Shown here: positions 34,737 through 45,789 of the stretch, piece after piece | Position numbering within the stretch: position 1 is the stretch's first letter | How the letters are laid out: each line of letters begins with the position of its first letter | From: Rotaria macrura | Lineage: Eukaryota > Rotifera > Eurotatoria > Philodinida > Philodinidae | Assembly (NCBI GenBank): GCA_900239685.1 | Contig: OENT01000496.1 | Span: forward strand, 42,504-106,503 | Direction: 5' to 3' | Length of the DNA stretch: 64,000 nucleotides | Notes under the pieces: generated by a model | Told to the model about the DNA's origin: nothing | What the model saw: only the letters and a program-made list of their open reading frames with translations | Database searches by the model: none | Program-made: the position numbers and the translations under genes

Positions 34737-36364
34737 ATGTACCTTTTGTTCGATTTAGAAAGTCACACAACTTGTTATTCTCCTATGAAGACTGTTGAAA
34801 TGATAACACTACTAGCTTTCATTGTACTGATAGTTGATTTCTTCGAAATGTGCAACTGCGGAACATTGTCGGGTTCACAACTAGCAGAGCAAAATCTGAT
34901 AACAACACTTTTGACTGGATACAATAAAAACATAAGACCTGATGACCAAGTATCTGTTGATTTGACTGCTGCAATACAACAAATAGTTTCCATAGATGAA
35001 AAACAACAAATAATGACGTCAAGTTTATTCATTTCGCAAACCTGGTCTGACAATCGGTTATCATGGTCGCCAAATGCTTCCAACTATACCATCAACGTAG
35101 TTATGCTACCGGTAAAAAGTATATGGATACCAGACACCATGATATTGAATTCAGCAGATGCAACTGGTTACCTCACAGTGAGTGATTATAGTTTAGCATC
35201 TGTCTATTATACTGGTGAAGTGTGTATGATATTACCAGCATTAACAATACGAACAAGGTGTACATTTGTTGTTCGAAAATTTCCATTTGATAAACAGATA
35301 TGCAGCATTAATCTAACATCATGGAGTCAAGGGTCAAATAGAATACTTTATACTGATAATCGTAGTTTAGTTATTGATACCAGTGGTTATCATGAGCATC
35401 CTTTATGGGCATTGAATGGAACAGGTATGACTGTAATTCATGCCGAAGATAGAGTACCATTTGAAGATAGTTACAACGCTGTAATATCAGTTCAATTATA
35501 TCTAGAAAGAAAGCCATTATTTTTCATTCTAAATGGTATATTTGCGTGTTTGATTTTGAATTGTGTTACGCTGTTGTCATATATGCTACCGTTCGGATCA
35601 CAAATAGGTCTATGTAAGAATACGCTGCTTTCTTTAGTAGGAGATGATCTGTATACGACAAGTATTTTATCTCTATTTAAGGTATGACATGCTTTATGAC
35701 ATATTCCGTTTATTCACTAAATTTTGCTAATCTATTTCCACAACAATCTGAATATATGATGATGATCACATTATATTTTTTACTATCGATTTCTTGGACA
35801 TTATTATCGATGACTTGGTTTATTACATATAATTATTTTACAACAAAAGCTGAAATGCCAAAGTCACTTTATACTTTTTGTGGATGGTTACAAAGTTTGC
35901 ATGCTAGTTGCATTCTATCGCCGAAACAAGACAAAAAATTAGATGATGAACTTTCGACAAATAAAGAAACTGCAAACGTTATAATCCCTCCAAAAACAAC
36001 GTATATATGTTGTCAAAAAGTATTTACTTCACATTTCCAAAAGCACAGTAAAATCGAAATTATCGACCAAAAACAGGATATTCGTGTAGAAGATATGGAA
36101 TCTATCAAAGTAAAACAAATCGATGATGGCAAACCAATCCAATTAACAACCTGTGTAGACGTTCAGGAAAATATAAAAGCAAAGTGTGCTTTCTGCAGCA
36201 GATGTGAATCATGTCAAACTGACTTTGACAAAGACAAAGTCAAAGGAAAAAACAAAAAAGATATCGAAGGCAGATGCAGTGCTTTGAATAATTTATTCTT
36301 CTTCTGTCTCTTTCTATTCATGTTTGCTTCAAATATGGTCGTATGGTTCTTGATGTCAAAATGA
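34737..36364 (+). CDS. Cys-loop ligand-gated ion channel subunit
   Basis: Two exons, 34737-35613 and 35682-36364, with a 68-nt intron; 519 residues. The signal peptide is MKTVEMITLLAFIVLIVDFF, so translation may really start at the Met at 34785, 16 residues in. The extracellular domain has the pattern of nicotinic-type subunits, including WxPDTMILNSAD and a true Cys loop (CTFVVRKFPFDKQIC, 13 residues between cysteines). TM1 is FFILNGIFACLILNCVTLLSYM. The intron lies exactly at the TM1-TM2 junction (GLC). TM2 and TM3 follow (FMTYSVYSLNFANLFPQ; ITLYFLLSISWTLLSMTWF), then a long cytoplasmic loop and TM4 (FFFCLFLFMFASNMVVWF). There is no vicinal Cys pair in loop C, so it is a non-alpha-type subunit. 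The segment before TM2 is GSQIG rather than the usual GE(K/R). Ligand unknown. Confidence 0.9.
35614..35681 (+). other. 68-nt intron of the channel gene
   Basis: Starts GTAAGAATACG and ends TCTATTTAAG. Splicing joins GLC to MTCFMTYSVYS, restoring TM2. Reading through instead leads to a stop at 35685. Confidence 0.85.
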
Positions 36365-37597
36365 TACGCTTGAACATTTTTCCTTTTTTTTTCATTTCTT
36401 CGTCTTAACTACATTACTTAACACAAAGAAAATAAAATATACACGTTCTAAAACATGATTGAGTATTTTTCCGATTGTCTATTTTTTAATTGACTAATGC
36501 CGTTTTCGAGAAGATCCAGAGGAAAAACATTGATTACACTCCGTTCGATGGATTAATACTTGCCATCATTCAAATGAAATGCGTATTTTCAAAATCATAT
36601 GCAGTAGTGGTGAAATTGCTTTGGCTAAGAGTAAAATAATCAAAACAATCAAATAAAAACATTCAAAGAATCACATCCATTTTTCTTCTTACTTATCTTG
36701 TTTCCCCGGCTACAGGTGATATAAATTTCCAAATTGCTAACATTGAAAAATAAAACAAAGAAAAAACTTCAAACGAGACTATCCCTAGTCATTCTAATTA
36801 TTTGTATGTGATACCACATTCATCGTATGATTAAAACAAATCTATACGTTTTCTTTTCTCGACACATACTCGGAGAACAGATTGACAGGCTCTATTCGAT
36901 TGTATTATCACATAGCGTCCGTAGTTCAAACACAATGGAAACATCTGTCGAAGCCCTTGCATTTCACTATTCGTCATACGAGTGATATTCATAAGGTAAT
37001 TCTTGCATCATTTTAATTAGGAATCTGTCTCAGAGAATGGGTGTCTATATCCAGGTAAATAAGAAAAATGAATTTCAAATCAGAACCCTATCTTGACTAT
37101 CACAGTGACAAGGGAACAAGCTGCATGAATCTTCTATTGATTTGATTTCTTGAAAGTTTCCACTTACTCAAATACTATCTAAATACTCTATTCTCATGCG
37201 TGATAATTGTTATATCATTTGATTCTAACTTCGATTCGACCTTTCTCCTTCTTCTCATCTCTTTTGTTTTTTTTCCATTGTTTACGCTGTTAGTGTGCGT
37301 CCTTACTACACAAGCGATTAGCAGCACTTAAACTCGTTGCGTAATTGGTTAAATGATAGCAAACCCGTCGTTGAATGATTCTTTTTCGTCTGCAAAGTAC
37401 TTCCAATTCAAATAAAAAAATGTAAATACACTTTTGAAAATTTTGTCAACTTTCTATTGCAGAAAGGTTAGTGCACATGTGATTCATCTTTATTTTCATG
37501 CTTTCTTGTCTCAAAAGACTCTCCAAATATATCAGCTTGACTTTCCTTCAATACACATTGATGAGTGATCGAAAAATCCAATAAGAATACGAGATCG
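36365..37597. other. Intergenic, nothing recognised
   Basis: AT-rich DNA between the channel gene and the hAT-type element. A possible AATAAA polyadenylation signal for the channel gene is at about 36430. Confidence 0.35.
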
Positions 37598-38047
37598 GCC
37601 ATGAATAGGGGTGACACTTTAACTTCAAATTTAAAGTTAAAGTGATTTACTTTAACTTTAAAGGTTGAAGTTAAAGTGGTTTACTTTAACTTTATTTTTA
37701 AAGTTAAAGTGAATTTTCTTTTTCATATCTTTCACTACCAGGACAGGTTGATTGATGCCCGCTAGACCCTCTACAACCTATGAGACGGCAAAAATACTGA
37801 AAAATAAAACAATTTAAAACGTCTTTAAATAACTTTATACTTTGATCTTAAAGTTTAAAGTGAAACTAGTTAATTTTTTCATTCTTTTACGTCTCATAGG
37901 TTCCAGCTAGCCTGGCGAGCATCAACCGATCAGTCCAGATAGTGATAAGAGTAAAAAAAGAAAATTCACTTTAGCTTTTAAAAAAAAGTTAAAGTATATC
38001 ACTTTAACTTTAACCTTTAAAGTTAAAGTGCCACCACTAGCCATGAA
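37598..38047. mobile_element. hAT-type MITE with 8-bp target-site duplication
   Basis: The element body is 37606-38039. It is flanked on both sides by the identical octamer GCCATGAA (37598-37605 and 38040-38047), the target duplication length of hAT elements. The ends are inverted copies: TAGGGGTGACACTTTAACTT on the left, and the complement of the right end reads TAGTGGTGGCACTTTAACTT. Internally the two halves fold back on each other, and both subterminal zones carry many copies of ACTTTAACTTTAAAG-like words in both orientations. The centre pairs AACCTATGAGACG with its complement. There is no transposase, so it is non-autonomous and depends on a hAT transposase elsewhere. Confidence 0.85.
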
Positions 38048-38209
38048 TGGAAAGTTATATTCGATGCATTTCTATGATAGGAACAAGTACACATAGATAT
38101 CATAGAAAAGAGTCAACTGTTCAGGAGTAGAAGATATATGATAAGAGAAAAGAACAAAAATCGAGAATATGACAAAAGTGTCCTCAAAGTTTTCTGTAAA
38201 GACGTTCGT

Positions 38210-39319
38210 CTATTGAAGAACAATAGCTGCCATATGATAATACGAAGTAGAAATCGATGTCACTTGTTGCTTATCTAACAGGTCGATTGGTCTCGGTTCA
38301 TGTTCTTTATATAAATATCGATGACCTTGAGCTTCAGCATGCCCTAGCCGACCATCAGATCCACAACCCCAAGTAAAAACTCGTCCATCTGTTGACAGTG
38401 CACTTGAATGAATACCTCCAGTAGCTATCATTTTAAAAGGACATGTACGTGTTAATTCAATTAATGTCCATTCACCAGTAAATGATTGATTCATATCAAT
38501 ACCTAATTTAGCTTTATAATTTGAGCCCATGGAATAGATCAATCCTTGTTCAGTTAGTAATAAGACATGAGCATGAAATTGTCCACGGCTACATGAAATT
38601 TGTATCGGTCGATCACTATCACTATTAATATTGGTTAAATCTTTTTGTACAGGATCATCAATGGATATATTTCGAAAATTTTCTTCATTCGATACTTTAC
38701 CATAAGGTACGGTTGATCCCCATAAAAATACATGACCTTGTTCTGTAACAAATCCGTTTAAAGATGAGCCAATATCGATATGTTGAATCTTATCATTTGC
38801 ATTTGGTAATTGATAGACACTGATCCATTCTGTAGTAAAACCTTCTCGATTGAAACGACGCTCTTTTATTTCATAACCATCAATGACGACAATAATCGAA
38901 TTTTCACTGCAAGCACAGTGGCTGATAATTTGTTCACATTGTAGAATTTGTTTTGCAAGAGAGCCTATACCTTTTCCAAAGCCCCATAACTCTCTTCGGT
39001 CTGTAGTTAATAAAATAGTTGTCGATGGTCCAGATGAGATAAAACCAATCGATGGAAGTCGACCTTTGATTAAATTTAACGTTGGTACTATAGTTTTATC
39101 ATCACCTTGACCGAGACGACCATATTTTGGTTCATCACCTACGATATATACACGATGATTTGAATCCAAAGCAACTGTGAAATTCGTGCCACACGTTATT
39201 TGTTCGAAAATGCTATCTGATCGTTGATGTATTGTCACTTTTGTTGGTACATGAGATTTTATTCGCTTTTGTGTCTGAGAATCATAAATGATTCCCCATT
39301 GATATAAATGTGTCACCAT
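38210..39319 (-). CDS. RCC1-repeat (beta-propeller) protein
   Basis: A single-exon 369-residue protein. RCC1-type blades are visible: ITCGTNFTVALDSNHRVYIV, GRLGQGDD, GFISSGPSTTILLTTDRREL, HVFLWGS, HAHVLLLTEQGLIYSMGSN, and the clearest, ATGGIHSSALSTDGRVFTWG followed by CGSDGRLGH. The last motif, SISTSYYHMAAIV, closes the propeller. There is no signal peptide and no extra domain such as HECT, BTB or PH. Plausible roles are as a guanine nucleotide exchange factor-like or ubiquitin-pathway scaffold; sequence alone does not decide. The ATG at 39319 begins MVTHLYQWG, a normal first blade. Confidence 0.88.
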   Translation of the reverse strand: MVTHLYQWGIIYDSQTQKRIKSHVPTKVTIHQRSDSIFEQITCGTNFTVALDSNHRVYIVGDEPKYGRLGQGDDKTIVPTLNLIKGRLPSIGFISSGPSTTILLTTDRRELWGFGKGIGSLAKQILQCEQIISHCACSENSIIVVIDGYEIKERRFNREGFTTEWISVYQLPNANDKIQHIDIGSSLNGFVTEQGHVFLWGSTVPYGKVSNEENFRNISIDDPVQKDLTNINSDSDRPIQISCSRGQFHAHVLLLTEQGLIYSMGSNYKAKLGIDMNQSFTGEWTLIELTRTCPFKMIATGGIHSSALSTDGRVFTWGCGSDGRLGHAEAQGHRYLYKEHEPRPIDLLDKQQVTSISTSYYHMAAIVLQ

Positions 39320-41373
39320 ATCTTATTGATGTATTGAGAAGAAAGAACAAGAAATGTGCAACGAGATTCTTTTTCACATGTGTCATTATGAGTCAAAAGA
39401 AAAAAAACATGTTTTCTTTAGACGAATGAATCATCTGGTATGTTACCATAGTGCAGTAACAAGGAGTAACAACAACAACAACTGTAACACAAATAATATC
39501 GACAGTAGCAACAAGGCTTTGTAAGAAGTAACACAGAACGATCAAAAGAACAATACTAAACATTGAGCACAAGACTGTGATGTCTTGAAAATAGCAATGT
39601 AACAACGCGATGCTTTTCAACTCTTTCATTCGACAAGTTGAAAACATTTTCTCACGACAAAAAGAAATATTTTTCTGCAGCATCAACTTGCCTCAATACT
39701 TTTAAAGAAATAGATATGAAATCTAAAGATATGTTTTAACATACGCAAGTGACACACAATATAAATAAATCAATGCTTCAAAATTTGAAAAAGAATAACT
39801 TCGAGAAAAACTACTTGATATTTAAGTATCTTTTTTATCCAAGAGTTATTGAAAAACACTTATATTTTAAACGAAGCAAACAAATACAGTTTTCTCGACG
39901 CTAAATCCTACCTGTTCAATTGAAAATCAAACAAAAGTTGATATAAAATGAGGAGAAAACGAAAAGATGAACATCAATTTCAAATCGCAAAGTAAATTTC
40001 TTGGAAAAATATTTCAAATGAATACCATTATTTGATGATAATTGTAATAGTTCTTGCGGTATGCTTAGAGATATTGAAATATAGGATGATCCATTCGCGA
40101 AATATTTACTATGGATGTCTATCGTGTAATTGATGTAGCATACTTTGTGATATCTACGCCTGTCACAAAATTAAATGAGTTTATACGCAAATACAATTCT
40201 GATCTTTTATAATGATAGAATTCATGTAAAGAAAACTTATCGAATGTGTTCTTTTTTCCGACTTTCGAGAAAGATGTTAAAGTCAAGCTTGAAATAATTA
40301 TATGTTGTAGTAAAACAATATGAAAGCTGAATTGTGTTGATATTTATTGTTATTTGATTTAAATTCGAGTTGAATGGAATTATCTTAATGAGCTCTTTTA
40401 AAATCAAATTATCATGGTTCAAATAGTGTAATGATATGAGCTCGAATGCTGATGGCACTCATAGCAATACAGTCTAGTGAAAATTCGACACGTATTGACT
40501 ATGAAATTGTTCAAGTACTATACTGCTTTTAAAAATGAAACCGAGCAATATAATTAATCCGACCATCAAAACGACTAGACTCTTGTTCATTTATTTGCTT
40601 TATTTGTTATTTCCATTCTCTTCCGTAGCACCGTGCTAGAAAATAACGTTGAATGCCACACTCTTCCTATTTTATCCGTATATTTTATTTTAGTTTTTTC
40701 TCAAAAACCTTTTGAAATCAAATCACACATTCATGGTACGAAGAAAAATCGTGCTCATACTTTTTTACGGATGTCATTCTCACTAAACTTATTTCTCCCA
40801 TATTTAAATTGTGATCGACAGTGGTTCAGAAATACTTCTGAAGATTAGCTTCATAAAATGCTGCAAACAATGTCAAAATTGTACAGCCAGTGTTTGTCAC
40901 TTGACTTATTTATTGTTGCAAATTCTTTATTTATCTGTTTTTTTAAATATTTTAAGTATCTCTAATGCATCTCTTTATTTATAACCGTACATAAAAGCAC
41001 TTATGTAGAAATTAGGTTGATACCTTATATTTTCCTATCGACTCTAAAAGACTGATAAAAAAAAACAGTTGAATACCTAGTTTTAAATATTTTGCTTATT
41101 TTATTGTGAATTCAACGAAATGAAAAAATGAGAGAAAAAGGTTCTTTGGTTAGATATTCAAGTAGGATAAAATTTTGAGAGTGCAGCTGAGTCAGAATAA
41201 TTAATGAAAATCTCACTATAGTTTAAGAATATAAATTTGAGAGTTACTTCGAGTCCAAGTATTGACATATAAACCAAGATTTATGATTTTGCATCTGAAA
41301 GTGAAATCAGTGGAAATAGAAACGAAGGCCAAACAGTACTTTAGTGACGTAAATTTAATGATCCCTAATAGTG
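39320..41373. other. Intergenic, nothing recognised
   Basis: AT-rich DNA between the start of the RCC1 gene and the 3' end of the fibrocystin-L-like gene. Short frames on both strands lack coding character. No repeat or RNA gene seen. Confidence 0.4.
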
Positions 41374-44300
41374 TCACTGAAAATGAACTAGTTCGAAATC
41401 TGGCATAGTGCTGGGCTCATGTTTTTCATTATTCGAAACGTTTTCATCTGAGTTTTTAATGATGACAGATTCGAGTTTTTTAAGACGTCTTGGTCGACGA
41501 ACTTGATTATCGATTGGTGGTAGATGCTCCAAAGTTGGTAAATTATCCATAGGATATTCTTTTGGTTTGATACTTGCATCGAAATCGACATGTGAGGTTG
41601 AGTATAAGTTTATGTCTACTATGTTAGATTTGCTGCTTGAACGAACGCGCTCGAATTTCTTTCCGTACGCTTTAGCAATGAAATATGCAATGGTCGCAAG
41701 GATTAAAATGACAAATACAAGGCCTACAACAAGACCCACAATAAGACCCGTGCTATCCGATGAATTTTGAGCTGCTGAATATGTTGAATCTACTAATAAA
41801 GATTTTGCATTATATGGAGTGCCGGCGATATTGACTCTTAAGATTGTCAATCCAGGTATAGCACCACTATTCGATTGAATGGTTGAGACAGCCTGTGAAA
41901 TTTTGCTAGCCGGTGAGCCAACCAAAAACGAACAAATGACACTTCCTAATGACATATTATATAGGATTGCAGCTAAAGTCAAGTATGTTCAATAATACTA
42001 ACCGATCCACATTGTGACATCACTGGTAATTGGCATGCTGATGTTGACTAAATAATTATAGATCATAGCGCGTTTCACTTCGAGTTGACCATTTGATGCC
42101 AAAACATTGTAATCTCCATCAAATGTAATATTTGTTTGTGGAAAACCATTCTCGACTTGAAGTATCGCTATGGAGCAGATGAGAAAAAGAACGCTTGAAA
42201 TTTTCATATTCTCAAAATCTTATTACATTACTTACTGGCATTTGTAATGGTAAGTATTCCTTGAGATAAAATTTGAAAACTGTATTGATTATTCGACGAG
42301 ACTAAGCTTATATTTAACATAAACATGCCGAATGAATCAATCGCAATATTCGTCATTGTAATTGTCCCTGACAATAAATCAGTGAGAGTCTGTGATGACG
42401 GATCAACGATGAGTAAACCCGATGGATTATACTGCGGTAATGTGTAGAGTGAAACCGACATTGCCCAACTCCAATTACCCCAAACGACTCGTCCCAATTG
42501 ACGGTGAGTGGCATTGTCAACAGGCATTACAGAGACATTAAACTGTTGTCCTACTGTTGTTACATAGACATGATTCACTTCTATTCCTGTCAATAAAGCT
42601 TTTGAGACTTGGATTGTAGACGAATTGGCTGTCAAATTAGCCGATGTAACGAATGAACTGCCATAGAAAGAAAATTATATGGGAAAAATTAAAATAAAGC
42701 TATTGTTTTTTCTTACTCGTTGACACCAGTCGGTAGAACAAGCGTGAATTGAACTTGAAAGATGCCAACGTACGGCAAGCCGAACAAACTATATTTTGTT
42801 TGACCATTCGTGTAATTAGCAATAGCTCCCGGAACGAACGCATTCGGTTGACCAACAATACTGGCGACTACTTGCCACGGGTATTGGATGGAGCCCAATT
42901 TTTGAATGATATTCCCAGTAGAATCGTATGCCACAAGAACTGGCTGGACAGTGCACGGACTTTGTTCACGACAGGAGTCTGGCATCGTAACAAGTTTAAT
43001 AAAACTGATGACACTCAAAGCTTCTGTTAGCTGACTTGATGGTTCTTGAACTGTTAAACTTAATGGACTCGTGTTGCCTGTTTCTGATATATTCGCCCAT
43101 GCCTTTTGCAATTCATTTGATTGATATCGATTGAGAATCGATGACGTTAGATTTAACAATGTACTATTCGGAGTGCTACTGTTTGATAGCAAACTGTTAA
43201 TCGGCTCGTTGCGTAGCTCTATCTTTAGTTTAGTAACAAGAGAGTCACGACGAACTCGACTATTTAAAAGTGATTGTGAAACAAGTACAGTGTAACAGCA
43301 TCAAAGAACTCACGTGTTATTAGTAGCGGATACAATATCGACACGTCGAATCACATTCATATTCACTCCAAGTAAAGTGGCTAAATTGACGATGAGATTC
43401 GTTGTGAAGAAGGAAGACGGTGTCACTGGCGGAAGATTAAATGTGAGTACAAGTAACTGGGACATCTTTAGATCGATGACGGTAATACCATCAATCGCAA
43501 AGTAAGCTATTTGTGTAGTTCTGAAACATACAAAGTAAGATGTCTCTACTGTAGAGAACTTAGCCACTTTTTAAAAATTACCTATTGAAGAAATTAGAGC
43601 CAGGCGAAGAAAAAAAAGTAACGTTGCTAGGCTGATCAGTTAACATTAAATATGGAAAACTAGTATCACGATTAGTTGGAGGTACATAGATACCATTTGC
43701 ATACACATCGATTTGTTGCAGCGAATCATAATGAAGAGCCAAAAGTATTTTGATTCTCATATCGGCATTCAAAATTCGAAAACGAATCCAGTTTGGTTGA
43801 GTGCTTGTCAAATAAATCGTATAGTTATGATGAGATTCAACAATAGCCATAAATGTTGATACACGTAGTAGGCAAGGATAGCCATTACAGCAATGATGAT
43901 TAGATGGACCATTAATAAGATCGATGTATCCATTGTCGGACATAATAGCAACAGGTGAAAGGCGACGTGTCTCTGTGTCTGGATCCATACTTTCGATAAT
44001 TAGCATACGATAATCAATCGTATTGTTACACCAATACATTTGCCACAACGGTTGATAGACGCATGTTGGTGCTCGGCTGATACCTCGATATGGATACGTT
44101 AAATTGATGTTGATCATATGTCCATTCATATCCGAGAGTGCAACAGAAGGTATGCGAAAGTCACCGACGCCATGTTGCTGATTACCTAGATAGAAAACAA
44201 TCGTTGACCCTTTCAATATTCACGGATGAATCGATCTATGGTCGAAAACTTACCCCAAAGATACTCGGCTTGAGAAAAAGCAGTGCCTAGTTGACCAAAG

Positions 44301-45789
44301 AGTGAACCGTCTGTGTCAATGAGCAAGGCTTTCTTAAGGCCATCACAATCCATATCTATATAGATGTCAAGTGGCATCGAAAGAATTTTTAAAAAAGAAA
44401 AAATCACTCAAGTCATTCGAACAATACTTGATCTACTTACCAAAACAACGATCAGGATTAAGAACATCTACATTTGGACGCCCATTGAAGATAAGATTGC
44501 CATGCGAAGTATTGAATATTGACATTGCACTTGTCATCACCGGAAATTGTCCATCATCATTATGTTGCGCGACTTGAATAGCTGTATCACGACGGCCACA
44601 TACATTGTTGAAGAAAGCAAGAGTAGTATTAGAAATGAACATCGCGCCATTAACTAAGAAAATCAAGGAATCGTTTTAAATTTTATTTTTCTATTATACT
44701 GACCAGATGGATCATTCACGATGCCAGTCCACGGTTTTCCTGGCATCTCATTAAACGGTGAAATGTATGGAAAGACGATGCCAGATCGACCCTGTGTGTT
44801 GCCAGTTGATGATACAGATGGGATAGCCATTGGCGAAAACAAAATATTATTAGATGATATATTCACAATCTCAGCGCAATTATTCGGTGTTATTGCACCG
44901 ATAACCATTGAATTGAGAATATGGACGGAATTTTCAGCGGCATTATGTGACAATGCTAAACAAAATTAATATGAAAGATGAGTTTGACAAAAAAAAATAT
45001 CAGACAGAAGAGAGGAGTTTCGTCCACGTTTCTAATTACCCGATGGTCCTACGACAAATGAAAAAATTCCAACCATTCCGTCGATGATGGTGCATGAGTC
45101 CACAGTAATATTACGAGCAGTATTGATATAAAGACCGTAGTAAAATGTCTTGTAGGTTCTGCAGAATAATAGAGAAAAAACGAACATGTGCGTTGCATCA
45201 TATCAGAGAAGAATATATTATTCGTATGCTGTAATAGCATGTCGCTTACTTAAAACCTTTGATCAGGATACATGCTAGAATTTAAAAGAAGACTAGCACA
45301 TACGAGAATCAATATATTTAGGTTTTGTATAGCTTACTTAAATCATAGGTAAACCCTGTATCTGTTGGCCAGATGTTGACACCGGACATGGTCGAATGAG
45401 CTTCATTGTTCCAATAGTCATTGTTGATACTGTTCGGAACGATAGTCCCTGGGCATGCATCTCCCTGAATCCTATAAGCCAAACGTTCGACGCCCACCAC
45501 TAAATTATCCTGCAATACTCGAAATAATTGAGTCAATGAAAAATAGGAAATATACCCGTCAATACATACTCTCATAACAACACTGATAGCATCTCGAGAC
45601 ATAATAGCTCCATCATTATTCGAATCGAACTTAGCAAAATCAGGCTGAGCAGTACCCGACCAATAAACAGTAACAACAAGGTTATGTTGAACAACATTAT
45701 TCATTCCGGTAACTACGATTCCTGATTGGTATGTGTTATAGATAATGTTGTTGGTAATTGGAACACCATTTGTAGACCATGTACCGACC
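41374..45789 (-). other. PKHD1L1-like C-terminal beta-helix, membrane span and tail
   Basis: Exons 45570-45789, 45338-45509, 45250-45274, 45040-45158, 44704-44955, 44441-44653, 44254-44355, 43582-44209, 43314-43520, 42717-43259, 42236-42657, 42003-42167 and 41374-41945. Family landmarks: DNLVVGVERLAYRIQGDAC, FYYGLYINTARNITVDSCTI, DMDCDGLKKALLIDTDGS. The membrane span is GLIVGLVVGLVFVILILATI, followed by a short cytoplasmic tail of about 110 residues rich in Lys, Arg, Pro and Ser and ending ELVHFQ. The intron 45510-45569 is 60 nt, a multiple of three, and lacks stops, so retaining it would insert 20 residues without a frameshift. Confidence 0.85.

Noticed and set aside
35682..35687. A stop right after LSLFKV in the channel gene, suggesting truncation
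   Set aside because: A 68-nt intron starting at 35614 removes it and restores TM2 in phase.
41973..42002. A 30-nt intron before the last PKHD1L1-like exon
   Set aside because: A later acceptor (TCATTAG|GAAGTG, exon start 41945) gives a 57-nt intron in the same phase and is more plausible.
44375..44440. A PKHD1L1-like intron apparently lacking an AG acceptor
   Set aside because: Using CTATATAG|ATATGG (exon start 44355) provides a canonical acceptor in the correct phase.
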